Shown here piece by piece: positions 8,415 to 16,387 of a stretch of 64,000 nucleotides of DNA. The stretch is from Sulfurospirillaceae bacterium (GTDB taxonomy: Bacteria; Campylobacterota; Campylobacteria; Campylobacterales; Sulfurospirillaceae). The notes beneath the pieces were generated by a model. It was given only the letters and a program-made list of their open reading frames with translations. It did not search any database and had not been told where the DNA came from. The position numbers and the translations under genes are program-made. The DNA lies in contig JAQUGO010000006.1 of the NCBI GenBank assembly GCA_028684065.1, positions 1 to 64,000 of the forward strand, read 5' to 3'. Positions within the stretch are counted from its first letter, which is position 1. Every line of letters starts with the position of its first letter.

Positions 8415-8971
8415 AAATATTTATACTGATGCTTCTATGTGCTTTTACGTTCATAGGATGTTCTGACAAAGAAGAAAAAAAAGAGGCTAACACTTCATCA
8501 GCCCAAGAGGGAAAAATTGAAGTGGTGCAAAATGATAACTTTAAAGAAGAAAAAGTCCATGCTAAAGCTAAAGAAAACAATGTAAGTAAAGACTTTTACT
8601 ATGACTATAACCAAGATAAAAAAGTGATGAGCGAAGAAGTTGAACAACACACACCTATAGAAGCAGCTTTAAAAGTAAAAAGCCCTTATGAGCATGTTGA
8701 AATTAGTATGTTGGTTAGCAAACTGAGTAAAACATTTATTTTGAAGTGTTCGGCATGTCATGATGACTATGCTAATGGAATTATCGGTCCTTCACTTCTC
8801 TCAAAAGACAGTGCCTATATTTATGGAACCATTGTCAAGTATAAAAGTGGTGAAAAAAAGAATGTTTTGATGAAAGAATTGGTCATGCAGATGAATGACA
8901 AAGAGATTAAGGCATTAGCGGATGAAATTTATACCTTCAACCAACAAATTAAAAAATTAAGAGAGAAATAA
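8411..8971 (+). CDS. nosC1: NosC1, monoheme c-type cytochrome lipoprotein
   Basis: 186 residues. A lipoprotein signal ends at a lipobox-type FIGCS (Cys17), so the protein is probably tethered to a membrane facing the periplasm. A charged Lys/Glu-rich linker (about 20-90) leads to one heme-binding motif, CSACH (113-117), with MKELVMQM supplying candidate axial Met residues. In clade II nos clusters NosC1 and NosC2 are proposed electron carriers between NosGH and NosZ. The start overlaps the nosG stop (ATGA). Confidence 0.9.
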   Translation: MKIFILMLLCAFTFIGCSDKEEKKEANTSSAQEGKIEVVQNDNFKEEKVHAKAKENNVSKDFYYDYNQDKKVMSEEVEQHTPIEAALKVKSPYEHVEISMLVSKLSKTFILKCSACHDDYANGIIGPSLLSKDSAYIYGTIVKYKSGEKKNVLMKELVMQMNDKEIKALADEIYTFNQQIKKLREK

Positions 8972-8973
8972 CC

Positions 8974-9465
8974 ATGAAAAATATAATCGTCGGTATTTTA
9001 ACACTTATCATTATTGCATTGATGGGGTATACGGCCAGTAAAGGTGGTGCATGGCAAGGTGGAGAAGCTGGAAAGATTACTGAAAATGTGGCCTCTATGC
9101 AGAAAGAAACGGTTGCCACTCCTGTTGTTGCACCAATTGAGCAAAAGAGTGATCGAGATATTGAAAATGAGAAACTCAAGTCACTCAAAGATAAAGCGGG
9201 CAATGCTGTCACTTTTAAAGTAAGTGATAAATACAAACAAAAGTGTGCATCGTGCCATGGTGCTGGGGGAGAAGGTATCGTCGGGCTTCCTTTGTTTGGA
9301 CAAAGTGCTGAGAGTATTTATGAGAAGTTGATAGATTTTAAAAGTGGTAAACGACAAAACCCTATTATGAAGGGTGCTATTATGAATATTGGTGAAGCTG
9401 ATTTTAAAGAGTTAGCACAAGAAATTAGTGAGTTTAAAGCACGCGCGGAAGCATTGAAGCAATAA
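8974..9465 (+). CDS. nosC2: NosC2, monoheme c-type cytochrome
   Basis: 163 residues. An uncleaved-looking N-terminal hydrophobic helix (about 4-21) anchors a periplasmic domain with one heme motif, CASCH (91-95). KGAIMNI further on offers the likely Met ligand. Its C-terminal half resembles NosC1 (shared pattern FKSGK/YKSGEK, then MKGAIM/MKELVM), so the two are probably paralogues. Only 2 bases separate it from nosC1. Confidence 0.9.
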   Translation: MKNIIVGILTLIIIALMGYTASKGGAWQGGEAGKITENVASMQKETVATPVVAPIEQKSDRDIENEKLKSLKDKAGNAVTFKVSDKYKQKCASCHGAGGEGIVGLPLFGQSAESIYEKLIDFKSGKRQNPIMKGAIMNIGEADFKELAQEISEFKARAEALKQ

Positions 9466-9475
9466 AGGATTGGAT

Positions 9476-10381
9476 GTGGGTAAATACGAAGAGAGACGAA
9501 CCATCGCCAAAACAACGTTTTTATCAACGTTTTTAGATGAAACTAAAGAAGGTAAAAAGAAACTAAGCCTACGTGCAAAACGCTGGCTAGTGATTATCAG
9601 TATCCATCTATTGTTTTTTCTATCGTTTGCGATTGATATTCAAGTACTTGAAGGCACACTCAGTGGTTCACGGTTTTTAGGATTTCACTTAATTGATGTC
9701 TATGCAACACTAGAAGTCTATCTCGCAACGTATCATATGCCTATTAATATGGTGATTGGTACAGTGACGATTATTATAGTGTACCTCATTATCGGAGGAC
9801 GTACTTATTGTTCATGGGTCTGTCCGTATGGATTATTGAGTGAGATTGGTGAAAAGCTACACTCCATATTAGTAAGTAAAAAAATCATCAAAGAGCGTAG
9901 TTTTGATAACCGTGTGCGCTATATTTTTTGGGCTATTTTTTTAATTCTTTCTTTTAGTAGTGGTTATTTAGTGTTCGAAGTGATTAATGTTGTGGGAATT
10001 TTAAGCCGTTTTATTGCGTATGGGTGGAGTGTTGCTTTAGTGTGGGTTTTGGCAGTGTTTTTGATGGAAGTTTTTTTCGCCAGACGTGCATGGTGCCGAT
10101 ATTTGTGCCCAATAGGCACAACTTATGGTTTCTTGGGTTGGGCGAGTGCTACTAAAATTGAATGGAATGACAATTGTGATCACTGTATGGTGTGCCATGA
10201 TGTCTGTTTTGAAAATCAAGTGCTTGAAATTACCAAAAATAAGTATGATGAGCAGAGAAAAGAATTAGGTATTAAAAAAGAGGTTGTCATGAGTGGAGAT
10301 TGTACTTTGTGTGGAAGATGTATAGATGTCTGTCATTCTGATGCGCTTTCTTATACGTTTAGATTAAAGTCTCTCGTATGA
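9476..10381 (+). CDS. nosH: NosH, NapH-like membrane ferredoxin
   Basis: 301 residues from the GTG at 9476. A TTG at 9470 is in frame, but AAAGGA (9464-9469) touches it, whereas it stands 6 bases from the GTG. About four transmembrane helices (about 40-58, 95-115, 152-170, 180-200) carry two CxxxCP motifs (CSWVCPYG and CRYLCPIG) on the cytoplasmic side. Two C-terminal [4Fe-4S] motifs follow (CDHCMVCHDVC, CTLCGRCIDVCH). NapH-type proteins oxidise menaquinol; here the partner would be NosG. It overlaps nosF by 4 bases. Confidence 0.93.
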   Translation: MGKYEERRTIAKTTFLSTFLDETKEGKKKLSLRAKRWLVIISIHLLFFLSFAIDIQVLEGTLSGSRFLGFHLIDVYATLEVYLATYHMPINMVIGTVTIIIVYLIIGGRTYCSWVCPYGLLSEIGEKLHSILVSKKIIKERSFDNRVRYIFWAIFLILSFSSGYLVFEVINVVGILSRFIAYGWSVALVWVLAVFLMEVFFARRAWCRYLCPIGTTYGFLGWASATKIEWNDNCDHCMVCHDVCFENQVLEITKNKYDEQRKELGIKKEVVMSGDCTLCGRCIDVCHSDALSYTFRLKSLV

Positions 10382-11016
10382 TAGATATCAAAAATGCTAC
10401 CAAAAAATTTGGTTCAACCCTCTCTTTGGATGATGTTTCGTTGACCTTCAATACGAATGATTATGTAGCTCTTATGGGTCCCAATGGGGCAGGAAAAACG
10501 ACCCTTATTCGTTTAATTCTTGGTTATTATCATCCTACCAATGGCGAAGTGCTTATCTATGGTATGAACGCTATTAAACACCGTTTAAAGGTATTAGAAC
10601 ATATTAGTTTTGTTCCACAGCTTCCACCTCCTATTAAGCTCAGTTTGGATGAACTGATGAGTTATGTGTGCGCGAGTGCCCACATTAAACGAGAAGAGAT
10701 TGTGCACTTTGCGAAAGAAATGGAGCTTGATTTGGAACCTAATTTAAGTAAATCATTTTTTAAACTCAGTGGTGGTATGAAGCAAAAAATGCTGATTGCC
10801 ATTAGCTTGGCTAAAAAGAGTGAAATTATTATTTATGATGAACCAACAGCCAATTTAGACCCAAAAGCACGAGATAACTTTTATCGATTGCTAAAACAAA
10901 ATGAGAATGGTAAAATTTCTCTTTTTGTAACGCACCGATTGGATGAAATCAAAGAGATTGTAAATAGACAAATCTTTATGGATTTAGGTAAAGTAGTGAG
11001 TGATGAAAAAATATAG
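10378..11016 (+). CDS. nosF: NosF, ABC transporter ATPase
   Basis: 212 residues. Walker A GPNGAGKT (34-41), Q-loop in FVPQLPPP, signature LSGGMKQK, Walker B IIIYDEPTA and the H-loop in FVTHRLDE are all intact. It pairs with NosY, whose gene here is displaced about 4 kb downstream by inserted genes. NosDFY is believed to supply sulfur and copper for CuZ assembly. The 3' end overlaps the next gene by 14 bases. Confidence 0.93.
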   Translation: MIDIKNATKKFGSTLSLDDVSLTFNTNDYVALMGPNGAGKTTLIRLILGYYHPTNGEVLIYGMNAIKHRLKVLEHISFVPQLPPPIKLSLDELMSYVCASAHIKREEIVHFAKEMELDLEPNLSKSFFKLSGGMKQKMLIAISLAKKSEIIIYDEPTANLDPKARDNFYRLLKQNENGKISLFVTHRLDEIKEIVNRQIFMDLGKVVSDEKI

Positions 11017-11443
11017 TTTTTTATTGTTTATAATGGCTTTTTTCTTTATCGGATGTGATACTAAAATAGACCATAATCCCCAAAAAATACATTGGGATCG
11101 CGACATGTGTGAACGATGTAAAATGGTTCTCAGTGATCGGAAATTTTCAGCGCAAGTCGTTAACCCTGAAAATGGTCGAAAATATACTTTTGACGATATT
11201 GGATGTGTTGTTTTATGGTTTAGAGACGATAAAATTGCATGGAGCGATAAAGCTATTATCTGGGTCAATGATGTGCATACAGGTGAATGGATTGATGCGC
11301 GAAGTGCGTGGTATGATGTGGAAAACATAACGCCTATGGCATATGGTTTTGGAGCACATAAAAGCAAAGAAGCGTTACATGCAGAAGATGAAGTAGTGGA
11401 TTTTGCTGAAATGTCACGCAGGATTATTAAAATAGGAAAATGA
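11003..11443 (+). CDS. NosL-like copper-binding lipoprotein (first copy)
   Basis: 146 residues from the ATG at 11003 (a GTG at 11000 is also possible), with a lipobox-type FFIGCD (Cys18). The motif C36-x2-C39-x-M41 (MCERCKM) is that of NosL Cu(I) chaperones. It is followed by FDDIGC and later PMAYGFGAH, both also present in the second copy at 14558. Likely a membrane-tethered copper carrier for NosZ maturation. Gene overlap with nosF implies coupled translation. Confidence 0.85.
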   Translation: MKKYSFLLFIMAFFFIGCDTKIDHNPQKIHWDRDMCERCKMVLSDRKFSAQVVNPENGRKYTFDDIGCVVLWFRDDKIAWSDKAIIWVNDVHTGEWIDARSAWYDVENITPMAYGFGAHKSKEALHAEDEVVDFAEMSRRIIKIGK

Positions 11444-11760
11444 TGTATAAAAGTAGGGTTCTTCTTTTTTTGGGATTGGGTATTGTGTTATTGAGCTTAT
11501 TTCAGTGGAGCTATTTTAAAACACATTCTTCATTAAATACGCATACTTTAGCGCAGAAAAATGCCTTTGTTTCCCTTATAGGTTTACCTGATTTAGCCTT
11601 GGTGACAGAAGCCCATTATGTGAGACACCGAAGTTTGAGTGATGTTTTTTCTTTTTTTGCAGACTCGCCAGAATTGCTCGAATATTTTCCTTCAACCTTT
11701 GTTTACATGTATACTCCAAGTATCGTTAAAACGCCTTCAGAGGTTCTCCATGAAAAATAA
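11443..11760 (+). CDS. small single-helix membrane protein of the nos cluster, function unknown
   Basis: 105 residues (ATG at 11443; another ATG at 11440). One N-terminal transmembrane helix (about 6-22) is followed by a periplasmic tail of about 80 residues without cysteine or recognisable motif (LIGLPDLALVTEAHYVRHRSLSDVF). I do not recognise a family. Its start abuts the NosL-like gene and its end overlaps the permease gene by 11 bases. It was therefore probably acquired or evolved with this transporter, perhaps as an accessory subunit. Confidence 0.7.
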   Translation: MYKSRVLLFLGLGIVLLSLFQWSYFKTHSSLNTHTLAQKNAFVSLIGLPDLALVTEAHYVRHRSLSDVFSFFADSPELLEYFPSTFVYMYTPSIVKTPSEVLHEK

Positions 11761-12937
11761 AATCAATTTATTTTTAGTAGAGTACGCTATTAATGCTCTT
11801 GTGCGAAGGGGTGGAAAACATTTTTTTATTGGTTTTATTTTTACGTTTTTAATTTTTTTACTCTCTTCAACACTCTTTATCAGTGATGCTATCAAACTAG
11901 AGCTAGGAAGTGCATTGCACGCTTTACCGGAAATTACTCTACAACGTTTTGTTGCGGGTAAACAAAGTGATGTTCCTATCCAACGTGTCGATGCTCTTTT
12001 GGATATTGAAGGTGTTAAAAGTGCTATTCCTCGTGTGTGGGGATATTACTATTTTAAGCCAGCAGGCGTCAACTTTTCAGTCATTGGCATGGATGCCTTT
12101 AGTCGTCAATATACCCAAACATTGCAAACCATCGTTGATGGTATAGATATGAAAGCCTTGGAAAAAGAGAATGGTATGATCGTTGGTGAAGGGGTGAAAA
12201 AAATATTGGGAGCCAACTACTATCAAGACTTTTTTAATTTTGTGACCAGTGATGGGCAGTGGAAAAAAGTCTTTATTGCCGGTACGTTTAATGCCTCTAT
12301 TTCGCTTGAAGCCAACGATATGATTCTTTTACCTAAAAAAATAGCCTATGAGATTTTTGGGATGGACACAACAAGGGCTACCGATATTGTTGTGAGTGTT
12401 TCAAATCCTAAAGAAATTTCGATGGTTGTGAATAAAATCAATCTGCTTTATCCAGATATGCGTACAATTACTAAAGATGATATTCGTGTAAGTTACCAGA
12501 ATATTTTTGATTATAAAAGTGGTTTTTTCCTAAGCCTTTTTATGGTGTGTGCTTTTACATTTTTTATCATTGTTTACGATAAGCTCAGTGGCCTTAGTTC
12601 TGAAGAAAAAAAAGAGATAGGCATCTTAAAGGCTGTAGGTTGGAGTATGGACGATATCATTAAAGAAAAATTTTATGAAAGTTTCATCCTCTCTTTAGGT
12701 GCTTTTATGTTAGGAATATGCTTTTCACTTTTCTTTGTTTATGGTTTACAAGCACCGCTATTGCGCGATATCTTTATGGGCTATTCAAATCTCAAGCCTT
12801 CTTTTAATCTTCCTTTTAGTGTGGATGGTGGAATGTTGTGCCTTCTTTTTTTATTGAGTGTACCTATTTACATTGGGGCAACCTTGATCCCGACGTGGAG
12901 AGCATCTATCTTAGATGCTGATGAGGTGATGCGATGA
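11750..12937 (+). CDS. FtsX/MacB-type ABC permease
   Basis: 395 residues from the ATG at 11750. Topology is one N-terminal helix (about 24-44), a periplasmic domain of about 220 residues, then three helices (about 260-280, 310-335, 360-380): the MacB/LolC/FtsX layout. The cytoplasmic EEKKEIGILKAVGWSMDDI motif between helices is the coupling signature of that family. It works with the ATPase at 12934. In MacB-like systems such permeases extrude or move substrates in the periplasm; a copper or lipoprotein cargo is only inferred from the NosL neighbours. Confidence 0.88.
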   Translation: MKNKINLFLVEYAINALVRRGGKHFFIGFIFTFLIFLLSSTLFISDAIKLELGSALHALPEITLQRFVAGKQSDVPIQRVDALLDIEGVKSAIPRVWGYYYFKPAGVNFSVIGMDAFSRQYTQTLQTIVDGIDMKALEKENGMIVGEGVKKILGANYYQDFFNFVTSDGQWKKVFIAGTFNASISLEANDMILLPKKIAYEIFGMDTTRATDIVVSVSNPKEISMVVNKINLLYPDMRTITKDDIRVSYQNIFDYKSGFFLSLFMVCAFTFFIIVYDKLSGLSSEEKKEIGILKAVGWSMDDIIKEKFYESFILSLGAFMLGICFSLFFVYGLQAPLLRDIFMGYSNLKPSFNLPFSVDGGMLCLLFLLSVPIYIGATLIPTWRASILDADEVMR

Positions 12938-13602
12938 TAATGCTTCGTGATATTCGAAAAGTTTACACCAGTGCCAGTGAAGAAGTGGTTGCGCTTAAGA
13001 ACATCTCTTTGCATGTCAAAGTTGGTGAGTTTTGTGTGCTTAAGGGTGCTAGTGGAAGTGGCAAAAGTACGGTTTTATCGCTTATTGCAGGCCTCAGTAA
13101 GCCAAGTAGCGGCGAGGTTATGGTTGATGGCAAACAGATTTCAAAATTGCCCGATACTTTTAGTGCACATTTTCGCCGCCGAAATATAGGTTTTATTTTT
13201 CAAAAATACCATTTGATTCCAACACTCAGTGTTAAAGACAATATTATCGTACCTTTAATTCCTGAGAATTTACCTTTGGCACAGATAGAACAACGTGTAC
13301 AAAACGTAATGGAAAAATTCTCCATTGCGCATAAAGCGACGAGCATGGTCAAATATCTCTCAGGTGGTGAACAACAACGTGTCGCTATTGCAAGAGCTTT
13401 AGTCAATCATCCTAAAATTATTTTAGCGGATGAACCAACAGCCAATTTAGATGCGACACTTTCGATGGAACTCATGACCATATTTGAAATGTTAAAGAAC
13501 GAAGGCGTGAGTATCATTGTGGCCACACATGACCCTCTTTTCTTTGATTTAGCCTGTGTCGATAGCATTAAAGAGATGAAAAACGGTGAGATAGTGTCAT
13601 GA
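12934..13602 (+). CDS. LolD/MacB-type ABC ATPase
   Basis: 222 residues. Walker A GASGSGKS (38-45), Q-loop FIFQKYHLIP, signature LSGGEQQR, Walker B IILADEPTANLD and H-loop ATHDP are intact. The long LSGGEQQRVAIARAL stretch and FQKYHLIPTLSV are typical of the LolD/MacB/FtsE branch, distinct from NosF. It overlaps the permease before it and the membrane protein after it by 4 bases each. Confidence 0.92.
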   Translation: MIMLRDIRKVYTSASEEVVALKNISLHVKVGEFCVLKGASGSGKSTVLSLIAGLSKPSSGEVMVDGKQISKLPDTFSAHFRRRNIGFIFQKYHLIPTLSVKDNIIVPLIPENLPLAQIEQRVQNVMEKFSIAHKATSMVKYLSGGEQQRVAIARALVNHPKIILADEPTANLDATLSMELMTIFEMLKNEGVSIIVATHDPLFFDLACVDSIKEMKNGEIVS

Positions 13603-14561
13603 CTTTAACCCCTGAGATTATTGCTCTATTAATGCTTGATGCGCTTTTTTTATTTTTTTCTCTCATTGCTTTAGTGCTCAGTGTGCGCATTTTTTTAAAA
13701 TGGGATATGCACTCAACCCATGCGTTGCAATACAGCCTTGAAAAACAAAGTTATCTTGTTTCTGTAGTTATTAAATACATCTTTACCCTTAAAATTCCAC
13801 TCTTTTTATTTTTTATCTTTACATGTAATAAACTGTCCAACATTATTACCGGGGCTATGTGTGCCGCTGGTGTTGTCAATTCCGTTGATTTTGGGCTTTA
13901 TTTGACTGTATTTAAAATCATCAATCTTTATTTTTTTGGTTTTTGGCTTTTACTTAATCGCGCAGATATGAAAGAAGAAAAACTTCCTTTTACGAAGTTA
14001 AAATTTTTGTTATTTATCCTTTTCTTTGTGCCATTATTGGCTGAAATCGTGTTGGAAATTTCATTTTTTTCCTCGTTAAATATCAGTAAAATTGTGAGTT
14101 GCTGCGGAACGCTCTTTTCGGCGGCAAGTACCTCTTATCTCTCCTTACTTTTTAAAGTTGATAAAACATTGGTCGTAGGTATTTTTTACTTTTTTGCCTT
14201 TTTGATAGGGATTGCCTATTTTTTGAAAAATAGTGTGGTTTTTATATTTGCCAATGGGATGTTCGTTATATTCGCCATTGTCTCTTTAATCGTTTTTTTT
14301 AGCACCTATGTGTATGAACTTCCGACGCATAATTGCCCCTTCTGCTTACTTCAAAAAGAGTATTATGGTGTGGGATACGTGATGTATGTTACGCTTTATA
14401 TTGGCACTTTTTTTGGTATAGGAGGGACTATTTTAAATGGTTTGCTTCGAAGTGACGATAGACTTTTTTTGAAAATTTCATTGCTATTTGATACGCTTTA
14501 TGTGCTTATCGTTTCAGCGTACCCTCTGTCTTACTATCTTAAAAATGGAGTTTGGTTGTGA
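13599..14561 (+). CDS. cysteine-containing polytopic membrane protein, function unknown
   Basis: 320 residues, with about eight hydrophobic helices (for example about 8-28, 58-76, 98-118, 132-152, 192-212, 216-238, 262-282, 293-312). Cysteines occur at 76, 88, an adjacent pair C168-C169, and a CxxC at 246-249 (NCPFCLLQ). Paired thiols could bind copper or carry disulfide redox chemistry, as in VKOR/DsbB-like proteins, but no family is recognised. Its ends are translationally coupled to the ATPase before and the NosL-like gene after (GTGA). Confidence 0.75.
   Translation: MTLTPEIIALLMLDALFLFFSLIALVLSVRIFLKWDMHSTHALQYSLEKQSYLVSVVIKYIFTLKIPLFLFFIFTCNKLSNIITGAMCAAGVVNSVDFGLYLTVFKIINLYFFGFWLLLNRADMKEEKLPFTKLKFLLFILFFVPLLAEIVLEISFFSSLNISKIVSCCGTLFSAASTSYLSLLFKVDKTLVVGIFYFFAFLIGIAYFLKNSVVFIFANGMFVIFAIVSLIVFFSTYVYELPTHNCPFCLLQKEYYGVGYVMYVTLYIGTFFGIGGTILNGLLRSDDRLFLKISLLFDTLYVLIVSAYPLSYYLKNGVWL
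13819..13828. repeat. TTACATGTAA palindrome (in membrane protein gene)
   Basis: Exact copy inside the gene at 13599, read in a frame giving Thr-Cys-Asn, not Leu-His-Val. Confidence 0.7.
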
Positions 14562-15064
14562 AAAAAACGTTCTCAACAGCTATTTTAATAGGCTTTCCAC
14601 TGGTGGTTCTTATCACGCTTGGATGGTATTTAGCCCATCGTAACCAATCACCTACAGATATCATTAATCAAGAGCAAAAACCTCTCACCTATAAAGACAA
14701 TACGGTGCAATGCCCGCAGTGTCACATGTACTTAGTCGGTATGGTGCATACGGCTCAAATTATTAGTAAAGAAGGACAAACGCATTTTTTTGATGATATT
14801 GGTTGTGCCATTTTATGGAGCAAAGAACACCATATCGACGTAGCGAACGTCGTTTTCTGGGTTTACACGGTAGATACTAAACGGTGGATTAAAGCTAAAG
14901 AGGCTCACTATTCATTAAATGATGAAACCCCTATGAAGTATGGATTTGGAGCCTATGAACAAGAAAAAGAAGGAATGATAGCCTTTGAAGAGATGCGCCT
15001 TCGCATGTTAAGAGGCGAAAATATGAGTGACCCCAAAGTACGAAAAAAATTATTAGGAAAATAA
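14558..15064 (+). CDS. NosL-like copper-binding protein (second copy)
   Basis: 168 residues from the GTG at 14558; GGAG lies 7 bases upstream and the GTG overlaps the previous stop (GTGA). A TTG at 14552 is the longer option. An N-terminal helix (about 7-25) without a lipobox anchors a domain with C52-x2-C55-x-M57 (CPQCHM). FDDIGC and PMKYGFGAY follow, the same landmarks as the copy at 11003. The two are paralogues flanking the inserted ABC transporter, one lipid-anchored and one helix-anchored. Likely a periplasmic Cu(I) relay. Confidence 0.85.
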   Translation: MKKTFSTAILIGFPLVVLITLGWYLAHRNQSPTDIINQEQKPLTYKDNTVQCPQCHMYLVGMVHTAQIISKEGQTHFFDDIGCAILWSKEHHIDVANVVFWVYTVDTKRWIKAKEAHYSLNDETPMKYGFGAYEQEKEGMIAFEEMRLRMLRGENMSDPKVRKKLLGK

Positions 15065-15065
15065 G

Positions 15066-15893
15066 ATGCAAAATGTAATGTTAATTGCCTATTTAGATAT
15101 TAAAGAGTCTATACGGGCAAAATGGTTTTTAGTGTATTCATTTGTTTTTGGTGGACTTATCGCACTGTTTTTTATAGCTGGTGTTACTGAATCGCAGGTG
15201 ATGGGGTTTAGTGGACTTAGTCGTTTATTGTTGATGTATATTCAAGTGACGATTGTCATCTTACCTATTTTTATTTTGATTACAACAGTACGTTCTATCT
15301 CTGGCGATAGGGATACTCATATTTTAGAGTACATGCTCTCTTTTCCTATCTCCCTTGCACAATATTATTGGGGGAAAATTATTGGGCGCTTTGCGACGGT
15401 TTTTTTACCCGTTTTTTTGGCAATGGTGATTGCTCTCATTGTTGGTTTTATGAAAGGTGCATCGATTCCGTGGAGTATTTTTTTACTCTATACGGGTCTT
15501 TTATTTTCATTGAGTTCAGTTTTTTTAGGAATTGCTTTTTTTATCTCGTCAATTGTCAAATCCTCTGAAGTTGCGTTGGGTCTATCTTTCTTTGTATGGA
15601 TATTTTTATTGGCATTTTTGGACATTGCTTTGATTAGTTTAATGATGCAGCATAGAGTTTCAGAAGAGTTAATTATCTTAGCTTCATTACTGAATCCAAT
15701 GGAAATTTTTAGGGTTGCCGCTATTAGTCTTTTTGACCCTGAATTAACCGTTATGGGCCCAGTTGCTTTTTATATTTTGGATTCTATTAAGCATACAACT
15801 TTTGTTCTTTTTTCGATTGGGTATCCTATCCTTTTAGGTTTGGGATTTGCGTTTTTTGGTTTTAGCATTTTTAAAAAAACAGATTTGGTTTAG
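15066..15893 (+). CDS. nosY: NosY, ABC transporter permease for CuZ maturation
   Basis: 275 residues with six predicted helices (about 18-38, 55-75, 100-122, 130-155, 165-187, 248-268), of the ABC-2/NosY type. DRDTHILEYMLSFPIS is the cytoplasmic segment conserved in NosY-like permeases. It would pair with NosF, whose gene lies 4 kb upstream. It begins 1 base after the second NosL-like gene. Confidence 0.9.
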   Translation: MQNVMLIAYLDIKESIRAKWFLVYSFVFGGLIALFFIAGVTESQVMGFSGLSRLLLMYIQVTIVILPIFILITTVRSISGDRDTHILEYMLSFPISLAQYYWGKIIGRFATVFLPVFLAMVIALIVGFMKGASIPWSIFLLYTGLLFSLSSVFLGIAFFISSIVKSSEVALGLSFFVWIFLLAFLDIALISLMMQHRVSEELIILASLLNPMEIFRVAAISLFDPELTVMGPVAFYILDSIKHTTFVLFSIGYPILLGLGFAFFGFSIFKKTDLV

Positions 15894-15902
15894 GAGAAAG
15901 AG

Positions 15903-16370
15903 ATGAAAAAATTATTACTGATAGTTTTGTGCGTGGCGACTTTATTTGGCGCCCATATGGAAATTAGCAAAGATGCAACCTGCTTAATACGCAAAATTAA
16001 GCTCTATACAGCGCCTGAATGGGCAGCCAGCATACAAGTACGGAGTGGAAAAATAGCCTATTTCTCAAGCCCAAAATCAATGTTTGAGTTTTATTTTCAG
16101 CCTGGAAAATGGCCTGAATATAATGTCAAAAGCGAAGATGATATGAGAATACATGTAACAAATTTTAATACTTTAGAAAAAATACCCGCTAAACAAGCTT
16201 TTTTTGTCTATGGTTCGAGTAAGATAAGTCCCGCAGGAGATGATTTACCTGCATTTTCAACCAAACAAGAGGCCGAAGCTTTTTTAAAAAAATATAACGG
16301 TTCACGTGTGATGGACTTTTCGCAAGTTTCAGATGGCTTGATTAACCTTTTGAATGGACGAACACGTTAG
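15903..16370 (+). CDS. nosL: NosL family protein lacking the CxxCxM motif
   Basis: 155 residues with a Sec signal (about 1-17, LFGAH). It sits directly after nosY, the position of nosL in Wolinella-type clusters. The body matches NosL in outline (KIAYFSSPKSMFEFYF, PAKQAFFVYGS, FSTKQEAEAFLKKYNG). However, only one cysteine (DATCLIRKI) remains where the other two copies have C-x2-C-x-M. It may bind copper differently, act as a partner of the other NosL-like proteins, or be a fold relative with another role. AGGAGAAAGAG supplies the ribosome site. Confidence 0.8.
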   Translation: MKKLLLIVLCVATLFGAHMEISKDATCLIRKIKLYTAPEWAASIQVRSGKIAYFSSPKSMFEFYFQPGKWPEYNVKSEDDMRIHVTNFNTLEKIPAKQAFFVYGSSKISPAGDDLPAFSTKQEAEAFLKKYNGSRVMDFSQVSDGLINLLNGRTR

Positions 16371-16387
16371 CCTAAAAAAGGATAGAT

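Noticed and set aside
11639-11749. Longer N-terminus for the FtsX-type permease
   Set aside because: It reads through the preceding small gene in another frame; the ATG at 11750 has AGAGGT upstream and gives a normal first helix.
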